From the NCBI GenBank assembly GCA_963575745.1, contig CAUYUJ010014753.1, positions 278,010 through 342,009 on the forward strand: a stretch of 64,000 nt of DNA, given 5' to 3'. Each line of letters begins with the position of its first letter. Position 1 is the first letter of the stretch. Position numbers and translations under genes: made by a program. The notes beneath the pieces are model-generated. The model was not told the origin of the DNA and ran no database searches. It saw nothing but the letters and a program-made list of their open reading frames with translations. Shown one piece after another: positions 13,955 through 24,114 of this stretch. This stretch comes from Prorocentrum cordatum (taxonomy: Eukaryota > Sar > Dinophyceae > Prorocentrales > Prorocentraceae).

Positions 13955-14690
13955 GAGCAACGCAAATTCATTGGGATTTCGGGGGCGGAAAAGAGGGGGG
14001 TGATGACTAGGGGGGGGTGGATATCATGGCGGGGGCCATGATATTTCTCAAGATTTCATGCCGCCACTTCTTGTTGCATTGCGTACCTGGCCTCCCCGCT
14101 GGGCCGCGCACATGCCGCCCGTCATGATTTGCACCCCCCCCTCTTGGACACCCCCCTCTTGGCCGCTCCCGATTTGAACGAGGGACCTGGCCCCGGGAGC
14201 GCGGATCCAACGCAAATTCATTGGGACCACGGCCGCGGAGCCTCGGACCCAGCGGAAGTTACTCGAGATGGTTGCCCTGAGAGCGCGGATCCAGAGTCAT
14301 GTAGACACGGTCCTGGTGCTGGGAGCGCGGGCACAGAGTAAATGATGGAGGTTGTGGCCTTGCGAGCGAGGATCCTGGGTAGTTTACTAGGGATCGTGGC
14401 CCTGGGATCGCGCATCCAAATTGCCCTAGGAGCGCAGATTCTTCGTAACTTACCTGATACTGTGGACCTGGGAGCGCGGATCCAGTGTAATACACGAGGG
14501 ATCGTGGCCACGAGATTGAGGACAGCAACGTAATGTACAACGGTCGTGACCCCGGGAGCGCGGATACAATGTGAGTTCCATTGGATCTTGGCGTCGGGAG
14601 CGCGAATCCAGGGTAGCTTAAGAGGGATGTTGGCCTTGGCAGCCCATATCCAGCTTGATTCAGACGGGATCGTATCCCTGCGATCTTGAT
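13955..14690 (+). repeat. Degenerate ~55-60-bp satellite with GGGAGCGCGGATCCA core
   Basis: About eight imperfect units carrying GGAGCGCGGATCCA then a variable GTAA/TTAC part and GGATCGTGGCCCTG, from about 14,195 to 14,690. The phrase CGCAAATTCATTGGGA occurs at about 13,960 and 14,210. Two further isolated units lie at about 19,017-19,080. No gene evidence. Confidence 0.75.
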
Positions 14691-14784
14691 TTCTTTTTTG
14701 GCCCATTTGGGAGGGCGGGCTTCCAGTATTCTATAGGTATGTTCGACAGTAGTTGTAAGAAGCAGTTAAGAACCCCTCTGGTGT

Positions 14785-14940
14785 TATCGAAGACGCCTAC
14801 GGCGAATCACCGCCGCCCCCTGCCCCTTTGGAAGCGCCTCCGTGGCCGACAGCTTGGGCCAGAGCTTGGCCAAGCTATCGGGCCAGTTGTTCCCCGAGTC
14901 GGTTTGGAAAAACTTCGGGGAACGCATGGGGGAGCAAGAA
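14785..14940 (+). repeat. Dispersed repeat E, copy 1 (partner 15,320-15,462)
   Basis: CGAAGACGCCTACGGCGAAT through TTCGGGGAACGCATGGG. The second copy at 15,320-15,462 keeps the same order of segments with scattered substitutions. A (GGA)n tract follows copy 1 at 14,940-15,005. The short ORFs differ in frame integrity between copies, so I do not call a gene. Confidence 0.75.
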
Positions 14941-15009
14941 GAGGAGGAGGGGGAGGATGAGGAAAAAAGAGGAGGAGGTGGAGAGGAGGAGGAGGAGGAG
15001 GAGGGCCTT

Positions 15010-16320
15010 CCTGGAGGACCTCTTGGAGGCCTCTTGGAGGCCTCTTAGGCCGTCTTGGGTAAACTTCAGGCTATCTTATGCCGTCTTGGGTGCATCTTGG
15101 GCCGTCTTGGAGGCACATTAGGGCCATCCTAGCCGTCTTGGAAACCATCTTGGGACCGTCTGGGGCAGGAAAACCGTTTGCAACCGGGTCTTCCGGGTGG
15201 CCAGCGGGACGCGCCGGAGCCTCATAGGGAGTTCGTTTGGAAAAAGAACCAAAACCAAAAGCCGTATAGTTCGGCACGCCAGGCACCCCTGCGATGAATC
15301 GACAGGGGGCGGCGGATCGAAGACGCCTACGGCGAATCACCGCCGCCCCCTGCCTTTCTGGAAGCGCCTACGTGGCCGAACGTTGAGGCCAGACCTGCCA
15401 AGCTATCGGACCATGTGTTCCCCGAATCGGTTTGGAAAGCCTTCGGGGAACACGTGGGCATCTTGAAGGTCATCTTGGCTGTTTGGAGGCCATTTTGACC
15501 CTTTCGGGCCTTCTTGGAGGACGTCTTGGAGGGCTCTTGGGCCGTCTTGGGGGCCATCTTGGGCTTTTGGAGGCCTCTTGGGCCGTCTTGGGGGCCTCTT
15601 GGGGCCGTTTTGGGCGATCTTTGGGGGCACTTGGGCCGTCTCGGGCCGTCGGAAGGCCGACAAAAAAGCAAATGCCACAATCCTTCAAAAACTCAAAGGG
15701 AATCAATGATTGTGGCCTTTTCGGGCCTTCCTGGAGGCCTCTTGGGCCATCTTAAGGCCATCTTCGGCCGTCTTGGTGGGCTCCTGGCACGTCTGACGCC
15801 GTCTGAGCCGCCTTGGGGGCCTCTCTGGGCCGACTTGGGGCCCTCTTGGGGCGCTTCGGGGCCGTCTTAGAGGCCATCTTGGGCGTCTTGGAGGCCTCGT
15901 GGCCCGTCTTGGGGCCCTCTTGGGGCCGTCTTGGGGGCCTCTTGGGCCGTCTTGGGGCCATCTTGGAGGCCTCTTGGGCGATCTTGGGGCGATCTTGGGG
16001 GCCTCTTGGGCCGTCTTGGGGCGTCGGAAAGCCGAAAAGGCGCAAATACCAAAATCCTTCAAAACCTATGGAAAGCAATGATTTTGGCCTCTTCGGGCCT
16101 TCCTGGAGGACCTCTTGGAGGCCTCTTGGGCCGTCTTGGAGGCCTCTTGGGAGCCTCTTGGGCCGTTTTGGGCCATCTTGAGGCCATCTTAGGCCGTCTT
16201 GGGTGCATCTTGGGCCGTTTTGGAGGCATCTTGGGGCCATCTCAGCCGTCTTGGAGGCCATTTTGGCCCTCTTGGAGGCGTCTTGGTGGCCATCTTGGAG
16301 CCGTCTGGAACGGAATAACC
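15010..16320 (+). repeat. Family-C blocks with two copies of repeat F
   Basis: Long runs of GGCCTCTTGGGCCGTCTTGG-type words. Embedded are copies of another repeat carrying GGGACGCGCCGGAGCC, GGAAAAAGAACCAAAACCAA and CACGCCAGGCACCCCTG: copy 1 at 15,190-15,315 and copy 2 at 16,335-16,475. Landmarks like AAAGGGAATCAATGATT (15,696) also occur in family-D elements, so part of this block may be a rearranged family-D array. Confidence 0.75.
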
Positions 16321-16679
16321 CTTTGGAACCACCTCTGGAAGATCTTTCGGCATCCTCCGGGGACCCCGGCGGGACGCGCCGGAGCCCACTGGGAGAGTTC
16401 TTTTGGAAAAGAACCAAAACCAAAATCGTAAGAGGTTCAGCACGCCAGGCACCCCTGTGATCATCTGGGGGCGGCGGATGACGGAAAGCGTGCGTTAGCG
16501 TGCGGTCCGTTAGTCAGAAGAAATTGGACTTGGGGGAGTTCGAGGGGGTTGGCATCGCGGGGCCCGGATCTAATTGCCCTCCCGCCTCGTTCTTTATCGA
16601 GTCGGACGGCCTTCGGGGCTTAAAAACAGCGTTTCGCTCGAGACATCATCGGAGAACGCTTCTTGGGCGCTTCTTGGGC

Positions 16680-17370
16680 CGTCTTAGGCGCCTAAGACAG
16701 CCCAAGAAGCGGCCAAGACGGCGCCCAAGACGGCCCAAGACGGCCCAAGAAGCGCCCAAGACGGCCCAAGAGCGCTCCAAGAGAGCCCAAGACCGCCCAA
16801 GGCGGCCCCAAGACGTCCCAAGAGGCCTCCACGACGCCCCAGGAGGCGCCCACGAGGCCTCCCAAGAGGGCCCCACGAGGCCAAAATCATTGATTTTCTA
16901 AAAAGGAAAACGTACATTTCTAGCATATACGGCTTTTCGCCTTTCATGGCGCTGAAGACGGTCCAAGAGGCCCCCAAGACCGCCCCAAGACGGCCCAAGA
17001 TGTTCCCAAGAGGCCCCCAAAATAGCCCAAGAGGGCGCCAAGACGGGCCAAGAGGCGTCCAAGATTTTCCAAGAGGCCCCCAAGAGCGCCCCAAGAAAGC
17101 CCAAGAGGCCCCCAAGAAGGCCCCAAAACGGCCCAAGAGGGCGCCAAGACGGCCCAAGAGGCGCCAAGACGGCCCAAGACGGCCCCAGGACGGCCCCAAG
17201 AAGGCCCCAAGAGGCCCCAAGAGAGCCCAAAGACGGCCAAAGGCAGCTTGGTCCCTTCACCCCCGCAGCCCAGAAGCTCCCAGGAGGCCCCCAGAGGCCC
17301 CCGAAAAGCCCCAAGAGGCACCGAAGAGGCTCCCCAAGAGCATCCCAAGAGGCCCAAAATACTCCCAAAG
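16680..17370 (-). repeat. Family-C block in reverse orientation
   Basis: GGCCCAAGA/GGCGGCCCAAGA words, the reverse complement of the preceding block. Together 15,010-16,310 and 16,680-17,370 form a large imperfect inverted arrangement. Confidence 0.8.
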
Positions 17371-17374
17371 GCTC

Positions 17375-17750
17375 TTAGCACCGCGGCTCCTAAGAGCGAG
17401 CGGTGACGTAATCGAACTGATAAGACCAAAGCTCCCAACAGAGAGCTGCGGCGTAATAAGTTCTTGACGCCAGGGCACAGGGACGGGCGGCAACGCGTGG
17501 ACAACGAGCGGTCCACGCAAGGAAAACGCGGGGTTCTGGAAAGCTGGCAGCCCAAACGCGGAAAACGCAACGCGACCCGACCGCCCCCTCCAAAACAAGA
17601 AACGCGCTCAAAGAAAGCTCCGCGACTCTCCGAGGCTGAGATAGGACAAGAGCGAGGGGAAGGGAGTCAATAAGAGGTGTAAGAGCGGACGAGCCAGCGA
17701 TCCCGTGCGCTCTGAAAGTAAGTGCGTTTTCCGTCCCCGTGCCAAGCAGG
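17375..17750. other. Unique DNA, no gene supported
   Basis: Non-repetitive, open on the minus strand for about 126 codons (17,770-17,390). The translation shows no motif I recognise and the plus strand is also partly open. Confidence 0.4.
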
Positions 17751-17751
17751 T

Positions 17752-18385
17752 CTAATGTCCTGCAGCACATCCCGCCACCGTGCCTGGGTTGTGGGTATGA
17801 GGCCTATTGGATGTTCGTTGGGGTCTCGTGGGAGGCCTCCCGGGAGCCTCTTCGGAGGCAGTTTGAAGGCTTCTTGGGGGCCGTTTCGGGGCCTCCTGGG
17901 GCCTCTTTTGCACCTCTTGGGAGCCTCTTGGAAGCTTCTTGGGGACCTCTTTGGGCCTCCCGGGCGCCTCTTGGAGCCTCCTGCGGCTTCTTGGGGCACA
18001 AGGTTCAGATTTTCGGTTCGTGTTCCTTCTCTTGGGCCCCAACCTTGGGGCCCTCTTGGGCCGTTTTGGGCACCTTTTGGGCCGTCTTGGAGCCCTCCTG
18101 GACTGTTTTGGGGCCCTCTTGGAGGACTACTGGGCTGTCTTGGGGTCTTGGGGGTATCCAGGGCCGTCTGGGAGCGTGGGGAAGCCGAAACTGCGAGAAC
18201 GCAGAAAATGTCAAGCGCAAAAGGGGAATCAACGATTTTGGCCTCTTGGGGCTCTCTTGAGAGACCTCTTGGAGGCCTCTGAGGACGCCTTGGAGGCCTC
18301 TTGGGCCGTCCGGAGACCATTTTGAGCGTCTTGGAGCGATCGTTCGTCGACTCGGGACCCTCTTGGACCGTCTTGGACCGTCTTG
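17752..18385 (+). mobile_element. Family-D element copy 3
   Basis: Starts near ATCCCGCCACCGTGCCTGGG and GTTGTGGGTATGAGGCC. The family-C body contains the landmark GCGAGAACGCAGAAAATG, then GGGGAATCAACGATT, and ends with GTCGACTCGGGACCCTCTTG at about 18,347-18,366. The order matches the alpha-tubulin intron. A separate TIR element abuts or is inserted in its 3' end at 18,386. Confidence 0.65.
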
Positions 18386-18558
18386 TCGGGGGTGGACAGA
18401 ACCCCCAACAGTGACACGTCGATTAGTGAATTGTCCGTTTTCGGTCCTCGAGATGGCGCCGTGGCCGCTATTCTCCAGGCTTGCGCCCGCCAGGTTTGGG
18501 CCTCGGGTCGTTTTCACCAAACCACGTTCTACTAAAAGGGAGGTCTGTCCATCCCCGA
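18386..18558 (+). mobile_element. 173-bp TIR element (family T1), copy 1, TSD TCTTG
   Basis: Termini TCGGGGGTGGACAGAACCCC and, reverse-complemented from the other end, TCGGGGATGGACAGACC. TCTTG stands immediately before (18,381-18,385) and after (18,559-18,563). The second copy at 26,735-26,906 is highly similar over its whole length and has a different flanking duplication, so the two are independent insertions. It encodes nothing: a MITE-like non-autonomous DNA element. Confidence 0.88.
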
Positions 18559-18708
18559 TCTTGGGGGGGCCTCTCGAGGCTCCCTCGGCCCGTCTTGGGG
18601 GCCCCATCCTGGCCCAAGAAGTCGCGCGACGAGGTGCGGGGTGGAGCCCAGGGGGCACGCCCCGGGCCCCATGGGGGGCACGCGGGGAGCCCCGGGAGAT
18701 TTGAGGTC

Positions 18709-18822
18709 CTCGTCGTCCTCGTCGTCCTCGTCGTCCTCGTCGTCCTCGTCCTCGTCGTCGTCCTCGTCGTCGTCCTCGTCCTCGTCGTCGTCGTCCTCGT
18801 CGTCGTCCTCGTCGTCGTCGTC
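18709..18822 (+). repeat. (TCG/TCC)n tract
   Basis: GTCCTCGTCGTCCTCG repeats. They give Asp/Glu-rich or Ser-rich spurious ORFs. Confidence 0.95.
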
Positions 18823-18829
18823 GGAATGC

Positions 18830-19370
18830 GGCTCAGAGGATTGAAAGGCAAACTCTGTGGCCAGCGGCACGGTCACGGACCATGGCACAGACGAGTTGAT
18901 CCGTTTTGGAGGCGGCGATTGCCTGCTGAAATACCCCCTCGTGAGACGTCACGTCAGCACGCCGCACAAATGAATTCGTTCCCGCGTTGCGGAGGGGGGG
19001 GGGGGACGGGAGCGTGGCCCTGGGAGTGCCTAGGCACGGGCATTTCCCCTTTATCGTGGCCCTGGGAGCGCGGGTGCCGTGCCATTTGCAAGGATCGCCT
19101 CCGGCATCCCGCGGGCCGCCCAGGAGAGCTCGTATGCGCCCGGCCTCTCGCCCGCCCGCTTGGGCCGCGCCTGGCGAGAGGTCCGGAGGACCCTCCTCCC
19201 TCCTCCCTCCTCCCTCCCCCCCCCCCTCCCCCCTCCCCCCTCCCCCCTCCTCCCTCCTCCCTCCTCCCTCCTCCCAAGCGCGAAGCGACTCGAGCGAGGC
19301 GGCAAGGCAGCAAGCCACGCCTGGCCCACGGGCTGCCACAAGTGAACGGGGCTGGTGGCCCTGATCTCTC
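18830..19370. other. No gene seen; CTCC tract and satellite fragments
   Basis: Two GTGGCCCTGGGAG satellite units near 19,017-19,080, a (CTCC)n tract at 19,195-19,276, and otherwise unrecognised GC-rich DNA. Confidence 0.5.
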
Positions 19371-19371
19371 G

Positions 19372-19566
19372 GCGGCGCGCCGGGGGGGGGGGAAGCGAGA
19401 AGGGGCGGGCCGTCTAAGAGAGGGCCCCCGGCATTCTGAGGAGTGCTCTGAGCCTTCCCTGAAGGCGCAGAAAGCCTCTCGGAAGGCCGGAGGGCTTCTG
19501 AGAGGCCCCGCCGCCTTCCGAGAACGCCTTCTCCTTCTCACTTCCCTTTCCGCTCGCCGCCGACCT
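19372..19566. repeat. Inverted-repeat element with GAAGGCCTTCTC-type arms (family P), copy 1
   Basis: Left arm CGGCGGCGCGCC...GGGAAGCGAGAAGG; right arm CCTTCTCACTTCCC...GCTCGCCGCCG. The interior is rich in CTTCTGAGAGG/CTCTCGGAAGG inverted words. Related copies lie at 42,915-43,106 and 46,370-46,500, where the GC-rich ends and the AAGTGAGAAGG word recur. Confidence 0.65.
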
Positions 19567-19761
19567 TGTCTCGGCGTCACCCCAGCATACTAGTGACTAC
19601 TATGAGTGCGTCGCCCCCCCGTGGCGACGCGCGCGCCGAGAAATCTTGTGGTATAAGCTCCGTGGCAGGCGCCTTCTAGCCATACCGCTCGGGAGTCGAT
19701 CTACTACAAGATGGCTGTACTGCATATGTTCGGTTCGGACTCACGCCTCCACGGATCGACA

Positions 19762-19940
19762 ACACGTAAGAGTGACTTTTCGCCGGAGTGACCTTTGGTG
19801 CGGGCCCAAGGGGGCCAACCGATCGCCGAACACGATGTGGTATTAGCGTCTTGCGCGCTCGTGTTTGGTCCCCCCGCGGCCCCCAATGAACCGCGCACCA
19901 AAGGTCACTCTTACCCAGGGTCACTCTTGCGTGTAGTTGA
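19762..19940. repeat. TIR element with ~45-bp arms
   Basis: The left arm (about 19,764-19,812) contains ACGTAAGAGTGAC and GGAGTGACCTTTGGTGCG. The right arm (about 19,886-19,936) is its reverse complement with CGCACCAAAGGTCACTCTTA and GGTCACTCTTGCGTG. I see no convincing target duplication. Confidence 0.75.
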
Positions 19941-20014
19941 ACGGAGGACACGCAGTACTAGCATGTCCTTTTACGAAGGCCCACGGGCTGCCACAAGTGT
20001 ACGGGGCTGGCCGC

Positions 20015-20170
20015 CCACGTGGGGTCGGAGCAGAGGGGATCGGTGCACCGCGCCGCATCACCGATGCATCGGCGCTGCGGCTCGATGCGGAGCCCGAATG
20101 TCTCCATTGTGACGTCGCAGGAGGAGGAGGAGGAGGAGGAGGAGGAGGAGGAGGAGGAGAAAGAGGAGGC
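20015..20170 (+). repeat. Palindromic GCATCGCCGAT family (Q), partial copy, plus (GAG)n
   Basis: GGGGTCGGAGCAGAGGGGAT, GCCGCATCACCGATGCATCG and GCGGCTCGATGCGGAGCCCG match the left half of the elements at 43.6-44.3 kb. The copy stops in a (GAG)n tract at 20,119-20,168. Confidence 0.75.
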
Positions 20171-20335
20171 ATGCGCGCTGGAGGCCAGTGTTCTGCAGTT
20201 GTCCTGCCGTGCCGCCTGCGAGGCCGCCCAGCAGCTCGGCGTGGCGACCCTGGTGCTCGAGGGCGCCGACGCCGAGGGCGCCGCTGCGGCGTACGAGGCG
20301 TCGGGGGTGGGGCTGGTCGTGCGTGTCAAGCAGTC
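20165..20335 (+). CDS. Exon-like island, function unknown
   Basis: Directly after the (GAG)n tract the plus strand encodes a balanced, Ala-rich but non-repetitive segment beginning EACALEASVLQLSC and running through ATLVLEGADAEG to SGVGLVVRV. The alternating hydrophobic pattern looks like an alpha/beta protein. The frame continues into VKQSRRPILRR, where coding character fades near 20,335. I see no start codon outside repeat sequence and no confident splice sites, so this would be an internal exon. The rest of the gene was not identified. I do not recognise the family. Confidence 0.3.
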
Positions 20336-20339
20336 TCGC

Positions 20340-20845
20340 CGGCCAATTCTCAGGCGATCGCAAACAGGAGGGAGGAGGAGGAGGAGGAGGAGGAGGAGGA
20401 CCAGTGTAAACCCAAGACGCATCAACGATGTTGCAACAAACCTTCCCTCCAAGTTCCTTCTCCACAGGTCCCTACAATCAGGCGATCGCAAACATGGATC
20501 AAGGGGGCGTGGATTAGCGACGGGTTCCATTTCCATAGGGAATCGCGGATTTCAGCCGCCGAGCGAGGTGGCACCGGCCGCATTTTGGGGAGGGCGCTTC
20601 CCCCGATCCATGGGCTTGGCGACCGCGCGCCAAATCCATAGATAGCTAATCCATGTTTGCGCGCCCCCGAAATTCGCTAGTTAGTGCCCCTATCTAGCTT
20701 CTCGCTTGAGCGGAGTTCGCCGCCTCGCCGCTGACCAAAGAAGTGTGTGAAGCAACGGCGAATTGTCTGGACCCGCCTATAGGCCAACCAGAGAAGACTC
20801 GACAACAACCTGCTGTGGATTGCAGCGTTCTAAGAACATTGCTTT
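20340..20845. other. No gene seen
   Basis: Contains a (GGA)n tract at 20,370-20,400 and a duplicated phrase CAGGCGATCGCAAACA (20,351 and 20,480). The rest is unrecognised. Confidence 0.45.
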
Positions 20846-20849
20846 GCGT

Positions 20850-20871
20850 TCCGTTGCCATTATGGCTCAAG
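20850..20871 (+). other. Relic dinoflagellate spliced-leader sequence
   Basis: These 22 bases match the dinoflagellate spliced leader at 20 of 22 positions. The two differences are an A-to-T at the sixth base and a T-to-A at the fourteenth. The conserved 3' GGCTCAAG is intact. A genomic copy fused to downstream sequence is the known mark of a trans-spliced mRNA that was reverse transcribed and re-inserted. A genuine SL RNA gene would have a GT donor and Sm site right after CAAG; here the next bases are CTGCATATGG. The gene of origin is not recognisable downstream. Confidence 0.7.
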
Positions 20872-21560
20872 CTGCATATGGCAGCTCTTCGAGATGGCAT
20901 CTAGGACTTGTACACGGGAAATGCCAGTACCGCCACGGTGACCACCTTCATCCGCATGCGCAACAGGACCGATATTCATTGTGAAGCGGCCAGCTCGTTC
21001 ACTGTCCTGGTGGGTGCAACCTTTTTTCTTCCAGTTGGCGATGTGATGAAACAGACATGTCCCACTGCGATCCGCTCGATCCGGTTCTGTACCTACTTCG
21101 GCAGGCTCGATCCGATTCGATTCCGATACCCCCACGGTCCTGTGCGGCTTGATGCGTACATGTCGTTGTTGCGCATTTGGGCATCGCCGATTCGGTTCGT
21201 TCCCGACTCCGTCCCGATGTGCCCCAGTTCGATGCATGTCCCGATCTGGCCCGGTGTCGCGGCTCGATGGTGGCTGCTCCTGCCGAGAGATGTGACGCTC
21301 TCTTTCTGTTCGAGCCTTGATATTATCAAGCTCCCTGGCCACTCGCCCAAGAGTCGCATCTGAGATAGCGCGGATCCTCTTAGGGCCAGGGCTCGCCTCG
21401 TTTTGCTTGCCTCCCCCTGGTCCTTCTCGTCTTCCCCGTCGCATCACCGGGATCCTCCAGCCCCCCCCCCGCCTTTCCCCCCGTTGATCCTCCAACCGTT
21501 CCTCCCGCCTCCTGCTTTGCCTCCTCCTGCCCCGCTTCCCCTCCTCCCCCCCCGCCCGCG
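20872..21560. other. Sequence downstream of the SL relic; no recognisable gene
   Basis: If a retroposed transcript lies here it is not evident. The plus strand is open for 151 codons from 20,908 and the minus strand for 211 codons. Part of this (21,060-21,250) is a degenerate CGATCCGATTCGAT-type repetition, which explains the openness. Confidence 0.4.
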
Positions 21561-21617
21561 TGGTGCAAGATGACGTACTCGCACACTACTATATGCCGAA
21601 TGCGAACCAACACACGC

Positions 21618-21666
21618 ACAGACACACACACACACAGACACACACACACGCACACGCACACACACT
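21618..21666 (+). repeat. (CA)n tract
   Basis: ACACACACACAG runs. A second (CA)n tract lies at about 22,623-22,650. Confidence 0.9.
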
Positions 21667-21852
21667 TTTTCCTAGGCAACTGCGCGCTCCGCAACACAGC
21701 AGTTCCAGTCGGAGGGGCGGCGGATGAGAGTAGGCTAAACGCGCAGGCCAGGCGTGAAGCGGCAACACACCGCAGATTCTGTGTTTGCGAGCGCGGGCTG
21801 CGCCATCGCCCTCCTCTTCTGTTCGGAAGATCGGGCTGTCCATGCAATTCCT

Positions 21853-22037
21853 GTACTCCAGATTTCGTAATAAAGGGAGGGGGGTCTCATTTCGGAGGGG
21901 GTCTCTTCCAGGCTATCTTGGAGGGCCTGGGGGGGTCTGGGGACGATGTTTTGGGGGGTTCTCCCACGGGGAGGGTCTGAAATGGCTTGTCTTGGAGGGT
22001 CCAGACCCCCTCCCTTTTATTACGAAGTCTGGAGTAC
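21853..22037. mobile_element. 185-bp TIR element flanked by CCT
   Basis: Left arm GTACTCCAGATTTCGTAATA then AAGGGAGGGGGGTCT. The right arm is its reverse complement, ending in TATTACGAAGTCTGGAGTAC, with one or two mismatches over about 35 bp. CCT stands at 21,850-21,852 and 22,038-22,040. The interior is GGAGGGTCT/TTGGAGGG-rich and non-coding. Confidence 0.82.
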
Positions 22038-22699
22038 CCTCTGTTGAACGCGTCGGCGCGGCCTTCGGCTCGGTGGAGTGTAGGACATGCACACACGCCT
22101 ACACTTTGTCTTCCACTGGCCGACCGACATCACCACAGCGAAAAAGAGATAGGGCCACTAACGACTATGCCACATGTCGCCAGGCGTTGCGGATGAGTGG
22201 CTGCGGTGGCCCGGCGGGCGTGCAGGGGAAACACCCAATTCAGAGGGAGGCAGGCGAAGGCAGCGCATGCAGGGCGTGCAGGAGCCCGTAGAGTTGCCCC
22301 GCCGCCGCTCAGTCCGGGAGGCTTGCTGCAGAGCAGCGGACCTCCGCCGTGGGTGTGGCCAGCGAGGCCGTGGCGGTGTGCTGCGAGCAGCGGAAGTGGT
22401 GGCACGAAGCCGACAAGCGGTGGGTGTCCTGCTGCGAGTGGCAGAAGCGAAGCCAACGGACTGAGAAGCCACACGCACAGCAACGCAAATACACACTTTG
22501 TCTTCCAGCGGCCGAGCGGTGTGTCTGGAGCGAGAGCTCAAGCGGGGCGCGCTTGGCGTCAATTCCGCCTGGCGTTGCAGGTCGTGGACTGCGCCGGGCC
22601 GATTCGTCGTGCCACAGACGCACGCACACACACACACACACACACACAAACAAACATGCATGTGTACCAAAACCCTTGTTGGCGGCGCGCACAGGGGGG

Positions 22700-22852
22700 T
22701 TAAGGGAGGGGGGGGGCTTCTTAGAAGGAGGCTGCTTCTTAGAAGGCGCCGGCCTTACATTTATAAGTAAGCCCCGCACCTTCTAAGAAGCAGGGGGGCG
22801 TCTAAGAAGCCCTCCCCCCTCCCCCCACCCCCCTCTGCGCGTGGCTGACCTT
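22700..22852. repeat. Inverted repeat with CTTCTTAGAAGG arms; shared with 27,341-27,425
   Basis: GGGGGCTTCTTAGAAGGAGG and its complement around a TTACATTTATAAGTAAG centre. The right flank, read on the minus strand (GTCAGCCACGCGCAGAGGGG then GGGAGGGCTTCTTAGA), reappears almost unchanged on the plus strand at 27,341-27,390, so this end is dispersed. Confidence 0.7.
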
Positions 22853-23015
22853 GACCCCCCCCTCGGCCTGGGAGGCCGGGCGGGCCTACTTCGCGCTGGA
22901 GCCGCGCCTCAAGGGCTGCCCTGGCTGCTCCAGGCGGGCCTACTGCGCGGGCGCACCCGCGCGCGGGGCGCCAGCGTGTCCCGCGGCTTTCAGAGGGGAA
23001 GAGAAGCGACACCAC
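22851..23015 (+). CDS. Exon-like island, Cys-rich
   Basis: After a C-rich pyrimidine stretch the plus strand encodes AWEAGRAYFALEPRLKGCPG followed by CSRRAYCAGAP and GAPACPAAF, about 50 residues before the (TCC)n tract at 23,022. The spacing of Cys residues (CPGC, YC, PAC) could form a small zinc site, but no family is evident. The opposite strand is also open and Gly/Arg-rich, as expected of shadow frames in very GC-rich DNA. A possible acceptor, CTCCTCCTCCAG, ends the TCC tract near 23,175. Confidence 0.25.
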
Positions 23016-23021
23016 GGCCTC

Positions 23022-23175
23022 CTCCTCCTCCTCCTCCTCCTCCTCCTCCTCCTCCTCCTCTCCCTCCGCCTCCGCCTCCTCCTCCTCCTCCCCCTCCTAT
23101 CTCCTCCTCCCTCCTCCTCCTCCTCCTCCGCCTCCTCCTCCTCCTCCTCCTCCTCGTCCTCCTCCTCCTCCTCCA
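23022..23175 (+). repeat. (TCC)n tract
   Basis: CTCCTC repeats with a few variants, ending CCTCCAGGGGGG. Confidence 0.95.
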
Positions 23176-23591
23176 GGGGGGTCATCTCCAGCCACGAGGT
23201 CCGCGATGCCCCCCCGAGCTGAAGAGCGGAGATGTCTCGAGCGACGGAGGGGGTCACGCCACCAGGGGGGCCCTACCCGGCTCCCCACGCCGGCAGTGAT
23301 GGTGGTGTTGCCTGCCTTTTTCGTTTGCTCCTGTGCAAGACCTACCAAGTGGGGCCACAGTACGCCATTAGCATGGGAGAATACGGTTAAATCTTGCAAT
23401 GACGAATTGGACTCTCGGCAACGCAACGCCTACGTGCCGACAGAGTTCGACAGCCAGAGTATTTGCGCGTCGATGCGCGTCGTCGGCACGTAGAGGGTGC
23501 GCGTGACGGCGGCGGCGGCGGCACGCAGAGGTTGTCGACGGTCATTGTGTAAGAGTTGTAAGAGTCCAGATTCATTCGCAGATGACGCAGA

Positions 23592-23745
23592 CGGTGTCGG
23601 AGGATCGTGCCGCATCGCCGATGTATCGGCGTTGCGGCGTGATCTGGAGTCTGCTCTTCTCCATACCGCCGTTGCCGATGCATCGGCGATGCGGCGCGAC
23701 CAGCCGACCCCATCTGCTCCAGTCCCATTGGGGAGGCCTCCAGAA
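23592..23745 (+). mobile_element. Palindromic family Q element, single copy
   Basis: Left GTCGGAGGATCGTGCCGCAT, CGCCGATGTATCGGCG. Right GCCGATGCATCGGCGATGCG, GCGACCAGCCGACCCCATCT, then GGGGAGGCCTCC. Its overall inverted symmetry matches the units at 43.55-44.32 kb. Confidence 0.75.
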
Positions 23746-24114
23746 ACATGCCTCTACTCTAAATACATTAGCAACTTGAGTGCTTGCGAAGTGGACTGCA
23801 ATCAGCATGTCTGCAATACGTTGGCTTGCCAGTACTTGTTGAGGCGCTGAGCCACCCCATCAGTTGCAATAATTCGCCGGCCCAACGGGCCAAGGGCGTG
23901 CTAAGATCTCCGGTAACTGGTTAACAATATTCCAGTTCGCGCGCACGGGGCCGCCCCTGGGGGTCCCCGGACGAAAAGTACCCCGAGAGACCCCCGGGAG
24001 ACCCCCAGGACACCCCCGGGACACTCGGATCAGAGATGCCAGACCAGGCAATTTTTCGACACCCCTCACGAGGATCGTGGCCTCCGAGGGGAGGGGCGCA
24101 ATCGACTACCCCCC

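Noticed and set aside
15703-16423. Pro/Lys/Arg-rich ORFs resembling collagen or histone-like tails
   Set aside because: They come from family-C repeats, which are open in most frames on both strands.
20850-20980. Functional SL RNA gene
   Set aside because: The exon copy has two changes and is not followed by a GT donor or an Sm-binding AT(T)nG motif.
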